A DNA stretch of 64,000 nucleotides from Methylocystis sp. KS32. GTDB taxonomy: Bacteria > Pseudomonadota > Alphaproteobacteria > Rhizobiales > Beijerinckiaceae. Under the pieces are notes generated by a model, which was not told where the DNA came from, ran no database searches, and saw only the letters and a list, made by a program, of their open reading frames with translations. The DNA is taken from contig PHSQ01000001.1 of the NCBI GenBank assembly GCA_002862095.1, positions 496,001 through 560,000 on the forward strand, in the 5' to 3' direction. The translations under genes and the position numbers were made by a program. Of this stretch, positions 41,074 to 48,946 are shown one piece after another (the first letter of the stretch is position 1; each line of letters opens with the position of its first letter).

Positions 41074-41751
41074 TTGTTTCTCTTCCCGGCGAGTTCTAGC
41101 GTCGAACCCGATCGCGCGTTCCGCGCAGTCGGGTTTTTCATCGTGACCAGCAAGAAAAAAGCTTTTGCGCCCGAACGTCAGGGCCATATCGACGGCATGT
41201 GCGCGATCTACGCCGTTCTCAACGCCTGTAAGTTGTTGTTTGAACATTCCGAAGCGCAGGACCTCAGATTATTCAGGGAGCTTTGCCGAAAGAATCCCCA
41301 GCTTTTTCCCCGCATCGTCTACGCCGGGACTGAGGTCGGCGGCGTGGCGCGCCTTCTCGCGGCGGCGAAGGACTGGGTCTGGCGGGAGCATGGGCGGGAG
41401 CTGCGCTTCACCCGCCCGGCGCGGAGCAAGCGCTTCGACGATCCCGAGGCGTTTTTCACTTTCCTGCGCGACGTCGTCGCCACGAAAAAAACCGGCGAAA
41501 AGACCGCGGCGATCATCGGCATAGACCACCCTTGGGACCATTGGACCGCCGTCCGGAGCATCGGCCCCCGCCGCGTCGCTTTTTTCGACAGCTGGCGCTT
41601 TCCCGCCCGAACGGCTTTCGATTATTTCACTCTCGACCGCAAAAGCGAGGACGCGAAACACAAAGCCCTTCTCGCCTATCGGCAGACTTTCGTTTTGCGT
41701 GCGCTGCCCGGAGAGGGCTTCAGGCGAAGTCGGGAAAAAAGCGCTTCATGA
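41074..41751 (+). CDS. Hypothetical papain-like (C39-type) cysteine peptidase-like protein
   Basis: I do not recognise a named family. The 225 residues show a papain-like order: Cys43 in RQGHIDGMCAIYAVLNA at the start of a helix, then a His in GIDHPWDHWTAV (His152 or His156), then Asp172 in AFFDSW. This is the C-H-D arrangement of C39-like and related cysteine peptidases. It has no signal peptide or ABC transporter partner. Translation may instead start at GTG 41143, giving VTSKKKAFAPERQG and removing a leader that looks non-coding. Its neighbours (ndk, a GST) give no hint of substrate. Confidence 0.6.
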   Translation: MFLFPASSSVEPDRAFRAVGFFIVTSKKKAFAPERQGHIDGMCAIYAVLNACKLLFEHSEAQDLRLFRELCRKNPQLFPRIVYAGTEVGGVARLLAAAKDWVWREHGRELRFTRPARSKRFDDPEAFFTFLRDVVATKKTGEKTAAIIGIDHPWDHWTAVRSIGPRRVAFFDSWRFPARTAFDYFTLDRKSEDAKHKALLAYRQTFVLRALPGEGFRRSREKSAS

Positions 41752-42424
41752 GCCGATCGCGGTAGGCGACGAGATTGGGAGCGTTCTCGGCGGCCTCACG
41801 TATCGGCGATTCCCAGGAGGGCGAAAGCGTGGCCGATACAAAAGCGAAGACGGAGGCGTCCGCGCCGCAGGGCGTCTCGCCGAAAAGATAAGGCTTGTCG
41901 CCAAGGAGCGTCGCGAGCGCCTCGATATCCTTCTCGCCCAGCCGAGCGGCCTCCTCGGAGCTGTGCCGCCCCATGCCCTGGAGGCGCAGGGACTTCCCAA
42001 TCTTGCGCCGGATCAGCCATTTCACGAAAGGCCGCGCCGGCGCGGGAACCGCGTGGAAAATCCGGGCTGGTCCACGTTCGAAATTGGCGTCGTCCAGCCA
42101 GCGGCCGCGCACGACGAGCCAGTAGAGATGCTCCTCGCACATTTTTTCGACCGCCCAAGCGACCGCTTTCTGTTCCGCCGAAAGTTGTGCGTCGAAGTCG
42201 AAATTTCTGGTCTCTTCGATATGCCAGCGGATGAAAGTGGAATCCGCGACGATGGCGCCCTCGTCATCGATGTAAGGCAGCTTGCCTTTCGGGGCGCGGG
42301 CGAAACCCTTGCTGTCCAGTTCATAGTCGAGGCCCGCGAGCTTGAGCAGGGTCATCGCCTTCAAGACGAAAGGACTGGCGTCCGGCAGGCCGGAGGTGGG
42401 TCGGAAACAATAAAGTTTGATCAT
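41720..42424 (-). CDS. Glutathione S-transferase family protein
   Basis: This 234-residue protein has a thioredoxin-like N-terminal domain (MIKLYCFRPTSGLPDASPFVLKAMTLLKLAG, then KGKLPYIDDEGAIVADSTFIRWHIEE with the cis-proline KLPYI and the glutathione-gamma-Glu-binding DS pair). An all-helical C-terminal domain similar to metaxin/Tom37-like GSTs follows. The 3' end overlaps the convergent papain-like gene by about 30 nt. The substrate is unknown. Confidence 0.88.
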   Translation of the reverse strand: MIKLYCFRPTSGLPDASPFVLKAMTLLKLAGLDYELDSKGFARAPKGKLPYIDDEGAIVADSTFIRWHIEETRNFDFDAQLSAEQKAVAWAVEKMCEEHLYWLVVRGRWLDDANFERGPARIFHAVPAPARPFVKWLIRRKIGKSLRLQGMGRHSSEEAARLGEKDIEALATLLGDKPYLFGETPCGADASVFAFVSATLSPSWESPIREAAENAPNLVAYRDRLMKRFFPDFA

Positions 42425-42499
42425 GAGACGGCCTGCCGTGCTGCGGAGAGGAAGCGGAAGGCTTAACCCCGCGCCGCCGCTTTCGCCAGCCCCTCCCGT

Positions 42500-43024
42500 C
42501 TAAGCGTTTGCGATCGCGCCGAGTCTCGCCAAGCCCGCCTGGATCTCGCAGCCGCGCTTCTTTTCGTCGCGTCCCAGAAGATTCATGGCCTTCGCGAGGA
42601 GGTTATTGCGGCCCGAGAGGGTGCAGGTCACTTTCGTCCGCCGCGCCGATTCCGCCGTTAGCACGAAACAGAGGTCTCTTGGCGAAGCGAAAGGCTTTCG
42701 AGGCTGTAGTCTGATCGTCACCTTGTCGAACGGCTGGCTTTCGACGATCTCCGCCCCGCCGGCGGCGAAGGTTCCGTCGCCCGGCCAGTCGCAGGCGGCT
42801 CCTACTCCCGCCGCCGGCCTTTCGGCAAGGAGTTTGACGTTCGCCGGCGCAAAGGAGAACCATGCGCCCCAGTCACGCAAGTCGTCGATGCGGGCGAACA
42901 CGTCGCGGGCCGACGCGTCTATCGTCGCCGAGCGGCTGATCGCGAAGCGGTCGGGCTGCATGATGACGACGGCGGCGGCCAGCGCCATGCCGAAATATAA
43001 AAGAACAAGTAAAGCGCCCCACAT
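42500..43024 (-). CDS. SRPBCC-family protein with N-terminal membrane anchor
   Basis: From ATG 43024 this is a 174-residue protein. One membrane helix (WGALLVLLYFGMALAAAVVIM) is followed by a START/polyketide-cyclase-like domain: FAISRSATIDASARDVFARIDDLRDWGAWFSF, then a GAACDWPGDGTFAAGGAEIVESQPFDKVTIRLQ sheet and a C-terminal helix with KAMNLLGRDEKK. Family members bind hydrophobic ligands. No specific role can be stated. The alternative start at 43057 adds 11 residues. Confidence 0.8.
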   Translation of the reverse strand: MWGALLVLLYFGMALAAAVVIMQPDRFAISRSATIDASARDVFARIDDLRDWGAWFSFAPANVKLLAERPAAGVGAACDWPGDGTFAAGGAEIVESQPFDKVTIRLQPRKPFASPRDLCFVLTAESARRTKVTCTLSGRNNLLAKAMNLLGRDEKKRGCEIQAGLARLGAIANA

Positions 43025-43085
43025 GCGCGTTCCCTCGTCAAGCCTTCGCGCACCCAAGCCAAACTTATCGCTGTCGAAATGCGTT

Positions 43086-43530
43086 TCAAGCCGGGGGCCG
43101 CAGCCTCGTCGTTGCGTCTGCGTGATCGGAATAGGCGCGCGCCATGCGCGGTTCAGACCCAGCGCGTCGTCCAGTCTCGTGTCGCGGGCGCCGAGCGCGA
43201 GGTGCGCGGAAAGCTCGGGCGTAGCGGTCGATCTCGATCACCGCGACGCCGATCTGGCCGGCGCTGTAGAACCCTCGCGGCCGCCAAGGCGCGCCGTCAA
43301 GATGAAGCGAAATGGCGAAAGCCGGGGATTTTCGCGGTATTCTTGTCGTCGAGGCGCAAATCAATCTCGATGCGGTCAGGAAAACGCCGGATCGGCTCCT
43401 CCTGGAGGACATGGCGGCTCGTCAGGCGGAAAAACCGGCGCCCGCGCTCGAAAAAAATGCTGGCGCTGGCGAGCGGCGCTTCTCCCGCGAAAGTGCGAAG
43501 CCGCGTCGAAGCGAGCAAAATGTCTTTCGG
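43086..43530 (-). pseudogene. Decayed trypsin-like peptidase gene
   Basis: Within the 610 nt gap before recQ, the minus strand carries two overlapping frames that together resemble the start of a trypsin-like peptidase of the kind found in rhizobia. The first reads FFRLTSRHVL (a TSRHV histidine motif) and FPDRIEIDLRLDDKN. After a frameshift near 43320 the second reads LHLDGAPWRPRGFYSAGQIG then VAVIEIDR (the aspartate-type strand). The catalytic serine region and C-terminus are absent. The family call is from memory of the pattern, so moderate caution applies. The rest of the gap shows nothing. Confidence 0.45.
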
Positions 43531-43671
43531 CTTTTTTGGCCGTCAGTCGACGGCGGCGCTTTCTTCGCTTTTGAGCGCGCTTTATGGAGAATGGCATGTC
43601 TTTGAGGCGGCGCTTGGGCCGGACCGGAAAGCTTTTCGACTCCGCTGGCCTCCTAAAGGGAGCCGGCGTCC

Positions 43672-45270
43672 GTGAAGCTCGCATCGCCAACTCTTGAAGA
43701 CGCGCGGAGGTTCCTGCGCGAGCGTTTTGGGCATAAGGATTTCCGGCCGGGACAGGCGGAGGCCCTGGCCGCCGTTTTGGAAAACCGCGACGTTTTGATG
43801 GTGGCGCCCACGGGCGCGGGCAAGTCGCTGGTCTATCAACTGCCCGCCCTGTTGCGCCCCGGACTCGTGGTCGTGGTTTCGCCGCTCATCGCCCTGATGC
43901 GCGACCAGCTGCGCGGGTTGGCGGCGCGTGGTCTACCCGCAGACGCGTTGCATTCGGCTCAGGACGACGCCGAATATTTTCGCGCGCTCGAAGGCGTGGC
44001 GTCAGGCAGGATAAAAATTCTCTATCTTGCTCCGGAGCGACTGACGCAGGACGGCTTGATCGAGTCCCTGACCAAGAGGCGGGTGTCGCTTTTCGCGGTG
44101 GACGAAGCCCATTGCATCTCCTATTGGGGCCACGACTTTAGGCCGGAATATCGCCAGCTTGGGCTCATTGCGCGCCGTCTCGGCGACCCCCCCATCCTCG
44201 CCGTGACCGCCGGCGCGGGGCCGCGCACCCGCGAGGACATTGCCGCTCTGCTGTTCGCGCGCGCTCCTTCGGTCTTCGTTCAATCCTTCGCGCGCCCGAA
44301 TTTGCGGCTCTCCTTCGAGGAGCGCGACGACAGCCTCGGTCAATTGGCCGTCTTCGCGCGCCGTCACGCGGGATCGAGCGGGATCGTCTACTGCAATTTC
44401 CGCGCAAAGGCGGACCAGCTGGCGCGCGATCTGGTTAAACTCGGATTCGACGCCATACCCTATCACGCCGGTCTGGACCCCGGCCGGCGCGCTCTGCATC
44501 AGGACGCCTTTTTCTCCCGCAAGGGCGTCGTGATGGTCGCGACCATCGCTTTCGGCATGGGCGTCGACAAGCCCGACGTGCGTTTCGTCGCCCATGCCGA
44601 CGCGCCGGATTCGGTCGAGGGCTATTATCAGGAAATCGGCCGCGCCGGCCGCGACGGGCGGGAAGCGGAGACGCTGCTTCTCTATGGCCGCCGCGAATTG
44701 CTCGAGCGCTGGCGGGTTCCGTCGGGTTTGGAAGGAGATCCTTTCGCTCTGGCGGCCTTCGGTCGCCGGCGGGCGATGGCGCGGCTATGCGTCGCTCCCG
44801 GCTGCCGCGCCAAGGCGCTGTTGGCCGAATTCGGCGAGGAAAGCGAGCCGTGCGGTCTCTGCGATCATTGCCAGGGGATTTTGGCTCCAATACGACGGCT
44901 GAAGTCTTTTTCGGCCGGGTTGCGGTTGAGCGCCGCCAGTCTTATCGACTCGGCGCTGGAGACGCCTCATGAGCCGTCGGAGGTTATCGACGGGGAGCCG
45001 CCGAATGTCGCGCAAAGCGCATTTTTCCCTCCCTCAACGACCCTCACCGTCACGCGGGAAAGATTATTGCGCGAGTTGCTCGCCGCCCGCCTCTCGATCG
45101 CTCGGCGGAGGCGCACGGCGCCGCAGCGAATCGCGCCGGAGAGCGTCTTGTGGCGGCTGGCTTGCCACGATGGTCCGGACGCGTTTCCCGACGCTTCGGC
45201 GATGGAGGGCCTGGACCCGAGGGATGCGGCGGAGTTCTTGCGCATTCTGCGCAAATCACGCCAAGAGTGA
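43672..45270 (+). CDS. recQ: RecQ-family ATP-dependent DNA helicase
   Basis: This is a 3'-5' helicase of 532 residues. Motif I is TGAGKS with Lys51, motif II is DEAH at 144-147 followed by the RecQ aromatic loop CISYWGHDFRPEY, and motif VI is QEIGRAGRDG. The zinc-binding RQC part has LCVAPGC and PCGLCDHC. Motif III reads TAGA where RecQ usually has TATA. No clear C-terminal HRDC domain follows the winged-helix region, making it about 75 residues shorter than E. coli RecQ. It may be a second, RecQ-like helicase rather than the housekeeping copy. Confidence 0.9.
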   Translation: MKLASPTLEDARRFLRERFGHKDFRPGQAEALAAVLENRDVLMVAPTGAGKSLVYQLPALLRPGLVVVVSPLIALMRDQLRGLAARGLPADALHSAQDDAEYFRALEGVASGRIKILYLAPERLTQDGLIESLTKRRVSLFAVDEAHCISYWGHDFRPEYRQLGLIARRLGDPPILAVTAGAGPRTREDIAALLFARAPSVFVQSFARPNLRLSFEERDDSLGQLAVFARRHAGSSGIVYCNFRAKADQLARDLVKLGFDAIPYHAGLDPGRRALHQDAFFSRKGVVMVATIAFGMGVDKPDVRFVAHADAPDSVEGYYQEIGRAGRDGREAETLLLYGRRELLERWRVPSGLEGDPFALAAFGRRRAMARLCVAPGCRAKALLAEFGEESEPCGLCDHCQGILAPIRRLKSFSAGLRLSAASLIDSALETPHEPSEVIDGEPPNVAQSAFFPPSTTLTVTRERLLRELLAARLSIARRRRTAPQRIAPESVLWRLACHDGPDAFPDASAMEGLDPRDAAEFLRILRKSRQE

Positions 45271-45311
45271 GACGGAGACTCTCTCGCCCGGCTTAAAAGG
45301 AACCGCGTCGC

Positions 45312-46718
45312 ATGGAAGCCGCAGCCCCCCTTGCAAGGGCGGAAATCCGCCGCGTGATGGTCGGGCTGAGCCTCGCCATGTTGCTGTCGGCGCTGGATCA
45401 GACCATCGTCGCGACCGCCCTGCCCACGATTGGCGCCGAGCTCGGCGGTTTCGCGGACTCGCCCTGGATCGTGACCTCCTATCTCATCGCCTCGACCATC
45501 GTCACGCCGCTCTATGGCAAGCTGGCCGACATCCACGGCGGGCGGATCATGTTGCTGATCGGGATCGCGGTTTTCGTCGGCGGCTCCATCGCCTGCGCGC
45601 TGTCGCCGAACATGGCGATTCTCATAGTCGCGCGCGCGCTTCAGGGCGCTGGCGGCGGCGGCCTCATATCCTTGGCGCAAACCGTGATCGCCGATCTGGT
45701 GACGCCACTGGAGCGCGGGCGCTACCAGACCTATTTCGCCGCGGTGTTCGTGACCTCCAGCATAGCCGGACCGGCGCTAGGCGGGTTTTTCGCTCATTAC
45801 ATGCGCTGGTCCTTGATCTTCTGGATCAACATCCCGTTGGGCGCCTTGGCTTTCTCGATCGCCAACCAAACCCTGAAACGCTTGCCGAACCGCCGCCATC
45901 CGCACAGGCTGGATAGCCTCGGCGGACTTTTGCTCGCCGCAGCCTCCGGCTTGTTGGCGCTGGCGCTGGGCGGGCGCGGCGGCCAAGTCTCCACCATCGG
46001 CGGTCTGCTGGTCCTCGACGCCCTGTTCTGGGTGCTTTTTGCGTGGCGGATCGCGCGGGCGGAGGAGCCTTTCATACCTCTCGGCCTTCTCCAAAACCCG
46101 GTGGCCCGCGACGCGACGATCTGCGGCGCGTTTGGTCTTGGCGCCTTCATCGGCCTCTCGGTGATCATGCCGGTTTATTTCGAGGGCGTCCTCGGTCTTT
46201 CCTCCGACCAATCGGGCGCCGCTTTGATCCCGATCATGGCGGGAACCGTCGTGGGGGCCACGATTTCGGGCCGGATGATGCCGCACATTCGCCGCTATAA
46301 AATTCCGGCGATCGTCGGCCTCGCCAGCGCCTGCGCGGCGGGGGCGAGTCTCGCCCTCTTCGCCCGGAACCTCGATCTGAGCCAGCTTGTCGCGCTTCTG
46401 ACCGCCTTCAGTCTTGGCGTCGGCGCGACCTTGCCCGTGAGCACGGTCTCGGTGCAAAACGCCGTCGATCAGCGCCATCTCGGCTCCGCCACCGCGGTTA
46501 TGCAATTTGTTCGTCAGATCGCTTGCGCGGTCATCGTCGCGGCTCTCGGCGCGCTCGTGACCGGCTCCGCGCCTGTGAGTTCGTCCGCCGGCGCGGCCGA
46601 CGCGCTCGCGATGAAGTTTCGTCTCGCTTTTGTGGTCGTCACGCTCTGCGCCTCTTTGGCGCTATTTTTTCTCGTCCGCATGGAATCAAAGCCCTTGCGC
46701 GGGCGGGCGGCGCAATAA
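45312..46718 (+). CDS. MFS drug:H+ antiporter, DHA2 (14-TMS) family
   Basis: This 468-residue multidrug-type efflux permease has the DHA2 antiporter signatures LDQTIVATALPTI in helix 1, GKLADIHGGR in loop 2-3 (motif A), and ARALQGAGGGG with SSIAGPALGGFF (motif C) in helix 5. About 14 membrane segments are visible. It starts 41 nt after recQ. No regulator or periplasmic adaptor is nearby, so it may act alone in the inner membrane. The substrate is unknown. Confidence 0.92.
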   Translation: MEAAAPLARAEIRRVMVGLSLAMLLSALDQTIVATALPTIGAELGGFADSPWIVTSYLIASTIVTPLYGKLADIHGGRIMLLIGIAVFVGGSIACALSPNMAILIVARALQGAGGGGLISLAQTVIADLVTPLERGRYQTYFAAVFVTSSIAGPALGGFFAHYMRWSLIFWINIPLGALAFSIANQTLKRLPNRRHPHRLDSLGGLLLAAASGLLALALGGRGGQVSTIGGLLVLDALFWVLFAWRIARAEEPFIPLGLLQNPVARDATICGAFGLGAFIGLSVIMPVYFEGVLGLSSDQSGAALIPIMAGTVVGATISGRMMPHIRRYKIPAIVGLASACAAGASLALFARNLDLSQLVALLTAFSLGVGATLPVSTVSVQNAVDQRHLGSATAVMQFVRQIACAVIVAALGALVTGSAPVSSSAGAADALAMKFRLAFVVVTLCASLALFFLVRMESKPLRGRAAQ

Positions 46719-46824
46719 GGCTGTTCGCGAGCCGCGACCCCGCGCGCGTGGCCGGGGGAAAGAATTATCCCTCTGTTAATGTACGCGGGGCGAAGCTTGT
46801 TGGAAATCCGATGCGGAACATGCG

Positions 46825-47649
46825 ATGTCCACGATTTCCTCATATCTCTCGATTTCGAACAACCTCCCGAAGTGGCAGGCGATGACGGCGCAGCAGCCGC
46901 AGGTCGCCACCCAGACCAGCTATTTCGAAGCCAATATCGGCAAGGTCCATAACATCGGCCAGTTGGTCAACAACCCGAGGCTGTTCGATTACGCCATGAC
47001 CGCCTTTGGGCTCGGCAGTATGACCTATGCGACAGGCTTGATGACGAAGGTTCTGCAGCAAGGCGTCACCAGCAACTCCGCCCTGGCGAACACGCTCAAT
47101 AACCCTGGCGTTCTCGCCTTCGCCAAGGCGTTCGATTTCGTCGACAACGGCGCGAGCGCGACCTCGTCGTCGACACTTCAAAATACGGTCGTGAAAAATT
47201 ATGTCCAAAACACGCTTGAGACCGAGCAGGGCCAACAGAACCCCGGCGTTCAGCTCGCGCTCTATTTTGCGCAAAATGCGCCGAAGGTCACGAGCGTGTA
47301 TGGAATTCTTGCCGACAAAAACCTGCTGACCGTGGTTCAGACCGCGCTCGGAATTTCATCCATGACTTCGGCCGAGCCGATCGACACGCAGGCCGCCCAA
47401 CTCGGCGGCATGTTGAAAATTTCGGATTTCCAGAACCCGAAAAAATTACAAAATTTCATCGAGCGCTTCGCGGCGATGTACGACATGAACAACAGTAGTT
47501 CGAGCAGCGGTTCGGGATATACCGCCAGCAACGCGCCCAACGCCTTGATACTCGACGCCGCCAACGCCGCGAGCGGCGGATCACAGGGAATCGACCAGAC
47601 CCTGCTGCTGAGCGCGCAGAACCTGAACGCCGGCGGCCTCCTGTTATAG
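46825..47649 (+). CDS. DUF1217 protein, isolated from any flagellar cluster
   Basis: This is a 274-residue Asn/Ser/Ala-rich protein without a signal peptide. The DUF1217 pattern is clear: SYFEANIGKVHNIGQLVNNPRLFDYAMTAFGLGSMTYATGLMTKVLQQGV, and later KISDFQNPKKLQNFIERFAAMYDMNN. In rhizobia such proteins are encoded among flagellar rod and hook genes and are probably flagellar-export related. Here no flagellar gene is near. A serine/glycine linker (NNSSSSSGSG) precedes a low-complexity tail. The function is unknown. Confidence 0.75.
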   Translation: MSTISSYLSISNNLPKWQAMTAQQPQVATQTSYFEANIGKVHNIGQLVNNPRLFDYAMTAFGLGSMTYATGLMTKVLQQGVTSNSALANTLNNPGVLAFAKAFDFVDNGASATSSSTLQNTVVKNYVQNTLETEQGQQNPGVQLALYFAQNAPKVTSVYGILADKNLLTVVQTALGISSMTSAEPIDTQAAQLGGMLKISDFQNPKKLQNFIERFAAMYDMNNSSSSSGSGYTASNAPNALILDAANAASGGSQGIDQTLLLSAQNLNAGGLLL

Positions 47650-47750
47650 AATTTCGGCGGATTCCCGCTTTCTCTTGACGAGTCGGCGGGCTTCGGCGAA
47701 ATGAGAGTCCCGCTCCGGCCCCGGAGTTTCGGCGTCTCGAAGAGAAACAT

Positions 47751-48272
47751 TTGCTGGCGACAATACGTCCGAATGCGTCACAACGTCTTGGTCTTTGCGC
47801 CGCGTCGGTCGCGCTGGCCGGCGATCAGGCGCATAAATACTGGATGCTGAATGTCTTCGGAATCGAGCACAGACAGCCGATTAGTCTGCTCCCTTTTCTC
47901 GATGTGGTTCTGAGTTGGAACCACGGCGTTTCCTACTCCCTTCTGACCGCGCACAGCAATCTGGCCCGCCTTGGCCTCGTCTCGGCTCAGTTTCTGATCA
48001 TCGCCGGTTTGCTACTATGGCTTTGGCGAACCGAGAAAAAAATCGTCGCGCTCGGTCTTGGGCTCATCGTCGGCGGCGCGCTTGGGAACGCGATTGATCG
48101 CTTGCTGCGGGGCGCTGTCGCGGATTTTTTTTATTTTCACACCACGCTGCCCGTGGGGCCGCTGGCCAATTATGTCTTCAACGTGGCCGATGTCGCGATC
48201 ACGCTCGGCGTCGCGGCGCTGTTGCTGGAGAATATAGCGGCCCCCGGCGCAGCAGAGAAAACCTCCGTATAG
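47751..48272 (+). CDS. lspA: Lipoprotein signal peptidase LspA
   Basis: LspA is an inner-membrane aspartyl peptidase that removes signal peptides from diacylated prolipoproteins. The 173 residues span four membrane helices. Catalytic aspartates are Asp116 (GNAIDRLLRGAVADFF) and Asp147 (FNVADVAITLG). The start appears to be TTG at 47751 (AGAG upstream), since the next in-frame ATG would remove the first helix. The usual DQxTK block reads DQAHK. The following small exported-protein gene is a common neighbour. Confidence 0.93.
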   Translation: MLATIRPNASQRLGLCAASVALAGDQAHKYWMLNVFGIEHRQPISLLPFLDVVLSWNHGVSYSLLTAHSNLARLGLVSAQFLIIAGLLLWLWRTEKKIVALGLGLIVGGALGNAIDRLLRGAVADFFYFHTTLPVGPLANYVFNVADVAITLGVAALLLENIAAPGAAEKTSV

Positions 48273-48439
48273 AGCCGACGACGCAGAGGAATTTCTCGAC
48301 TTGTCCCGATTCGCCAGCGTCGAAATTTTGGAATAGAGAGCCTTCGCCTCCAAAACGCCAAGAACATCGGCATATTAACGCAAATAGAGAGATCCGCGGC
48401 GCTTTTTGCGTCGCAGGGCCAGTCGAGGGAGTTTTTGCA

Positions 48440-48943
48440 ATGAATGCGACTCGCCATTTTTCGCGGGCTGCCGCGGTCGCCGGACTGATCGGCGCGCTGC
48501 AATTTATTTCATTTGGCGCGCGCGCCGCCGATGACGCCTCCTTCGGCGCGGCCATCATGGGTCTCTTTGGAGTGAACGCCAACAACAGCGGCGAGAAAAT
48601 AGATTATCGCGAACGCGCGAAGGTCGTGGTGCCTCCTAATCGTCAGACGCTTCCAGAGCCTCGCTCGACCGATTCCCGTCCCGCCGCTTGGCCTGTCGAT
48701 CAGGAAAACGCCCGCCGCAGCGGGCCAAGGGTCGCCAACAGCGCCCAGACCAGCGAGGACGAACCCGCCCGCGAGAACCTGATCGAGCCGCCGCCGGGGT
48801 TTCGCCGTTCCACCAAGGATTTGTCGAAGCTGAAAGACCCAGACGCCAAGGCTCCAGGCTGGTCTTTCGAATCGATCAAACAAGCGATCGGCCTTGGACC
48901 GCAAACCAGTAAACAAGGGGAAGAGCCCGCGAAAGCTCCGTAG
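48440..48943 (+). CDS. Hypothetical exported protein
   Basis: This 167-residue protein has a signal peptide (MNATRHFSRAAAVAGLIGAL onward, cleaved near ARA-ADD) and a mature part rich in Pro, Arg, Glu and Lys that is probably unstructured, apart from a final amphipathic stretch (PGWSFESIKQAIGLG). Similar proteins lie between lspA and M16 peptidase genes in Hyphomicrobiales, but no M16 gene follows here. Its 3' end is 4 nt from the convergent xseA stop. No function can be assigned. Confidence 0.7.
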   Translation: MNATRHFSRAAAVAGLIGALQFISFGARAADDASFGAAIMGLFGVNANNSGEKIDYRERAKVVVPPNRQTLPEPRSTDSRPAAWPVDQENARRSGPRVANSAQTSEDEPARENLIEPPPGFRRSTKDLSKLKDPDAKAPGWSFESIKQAIGLGPQTSKQGEEPAKAP

Positions 48944-48946
48944 CCT

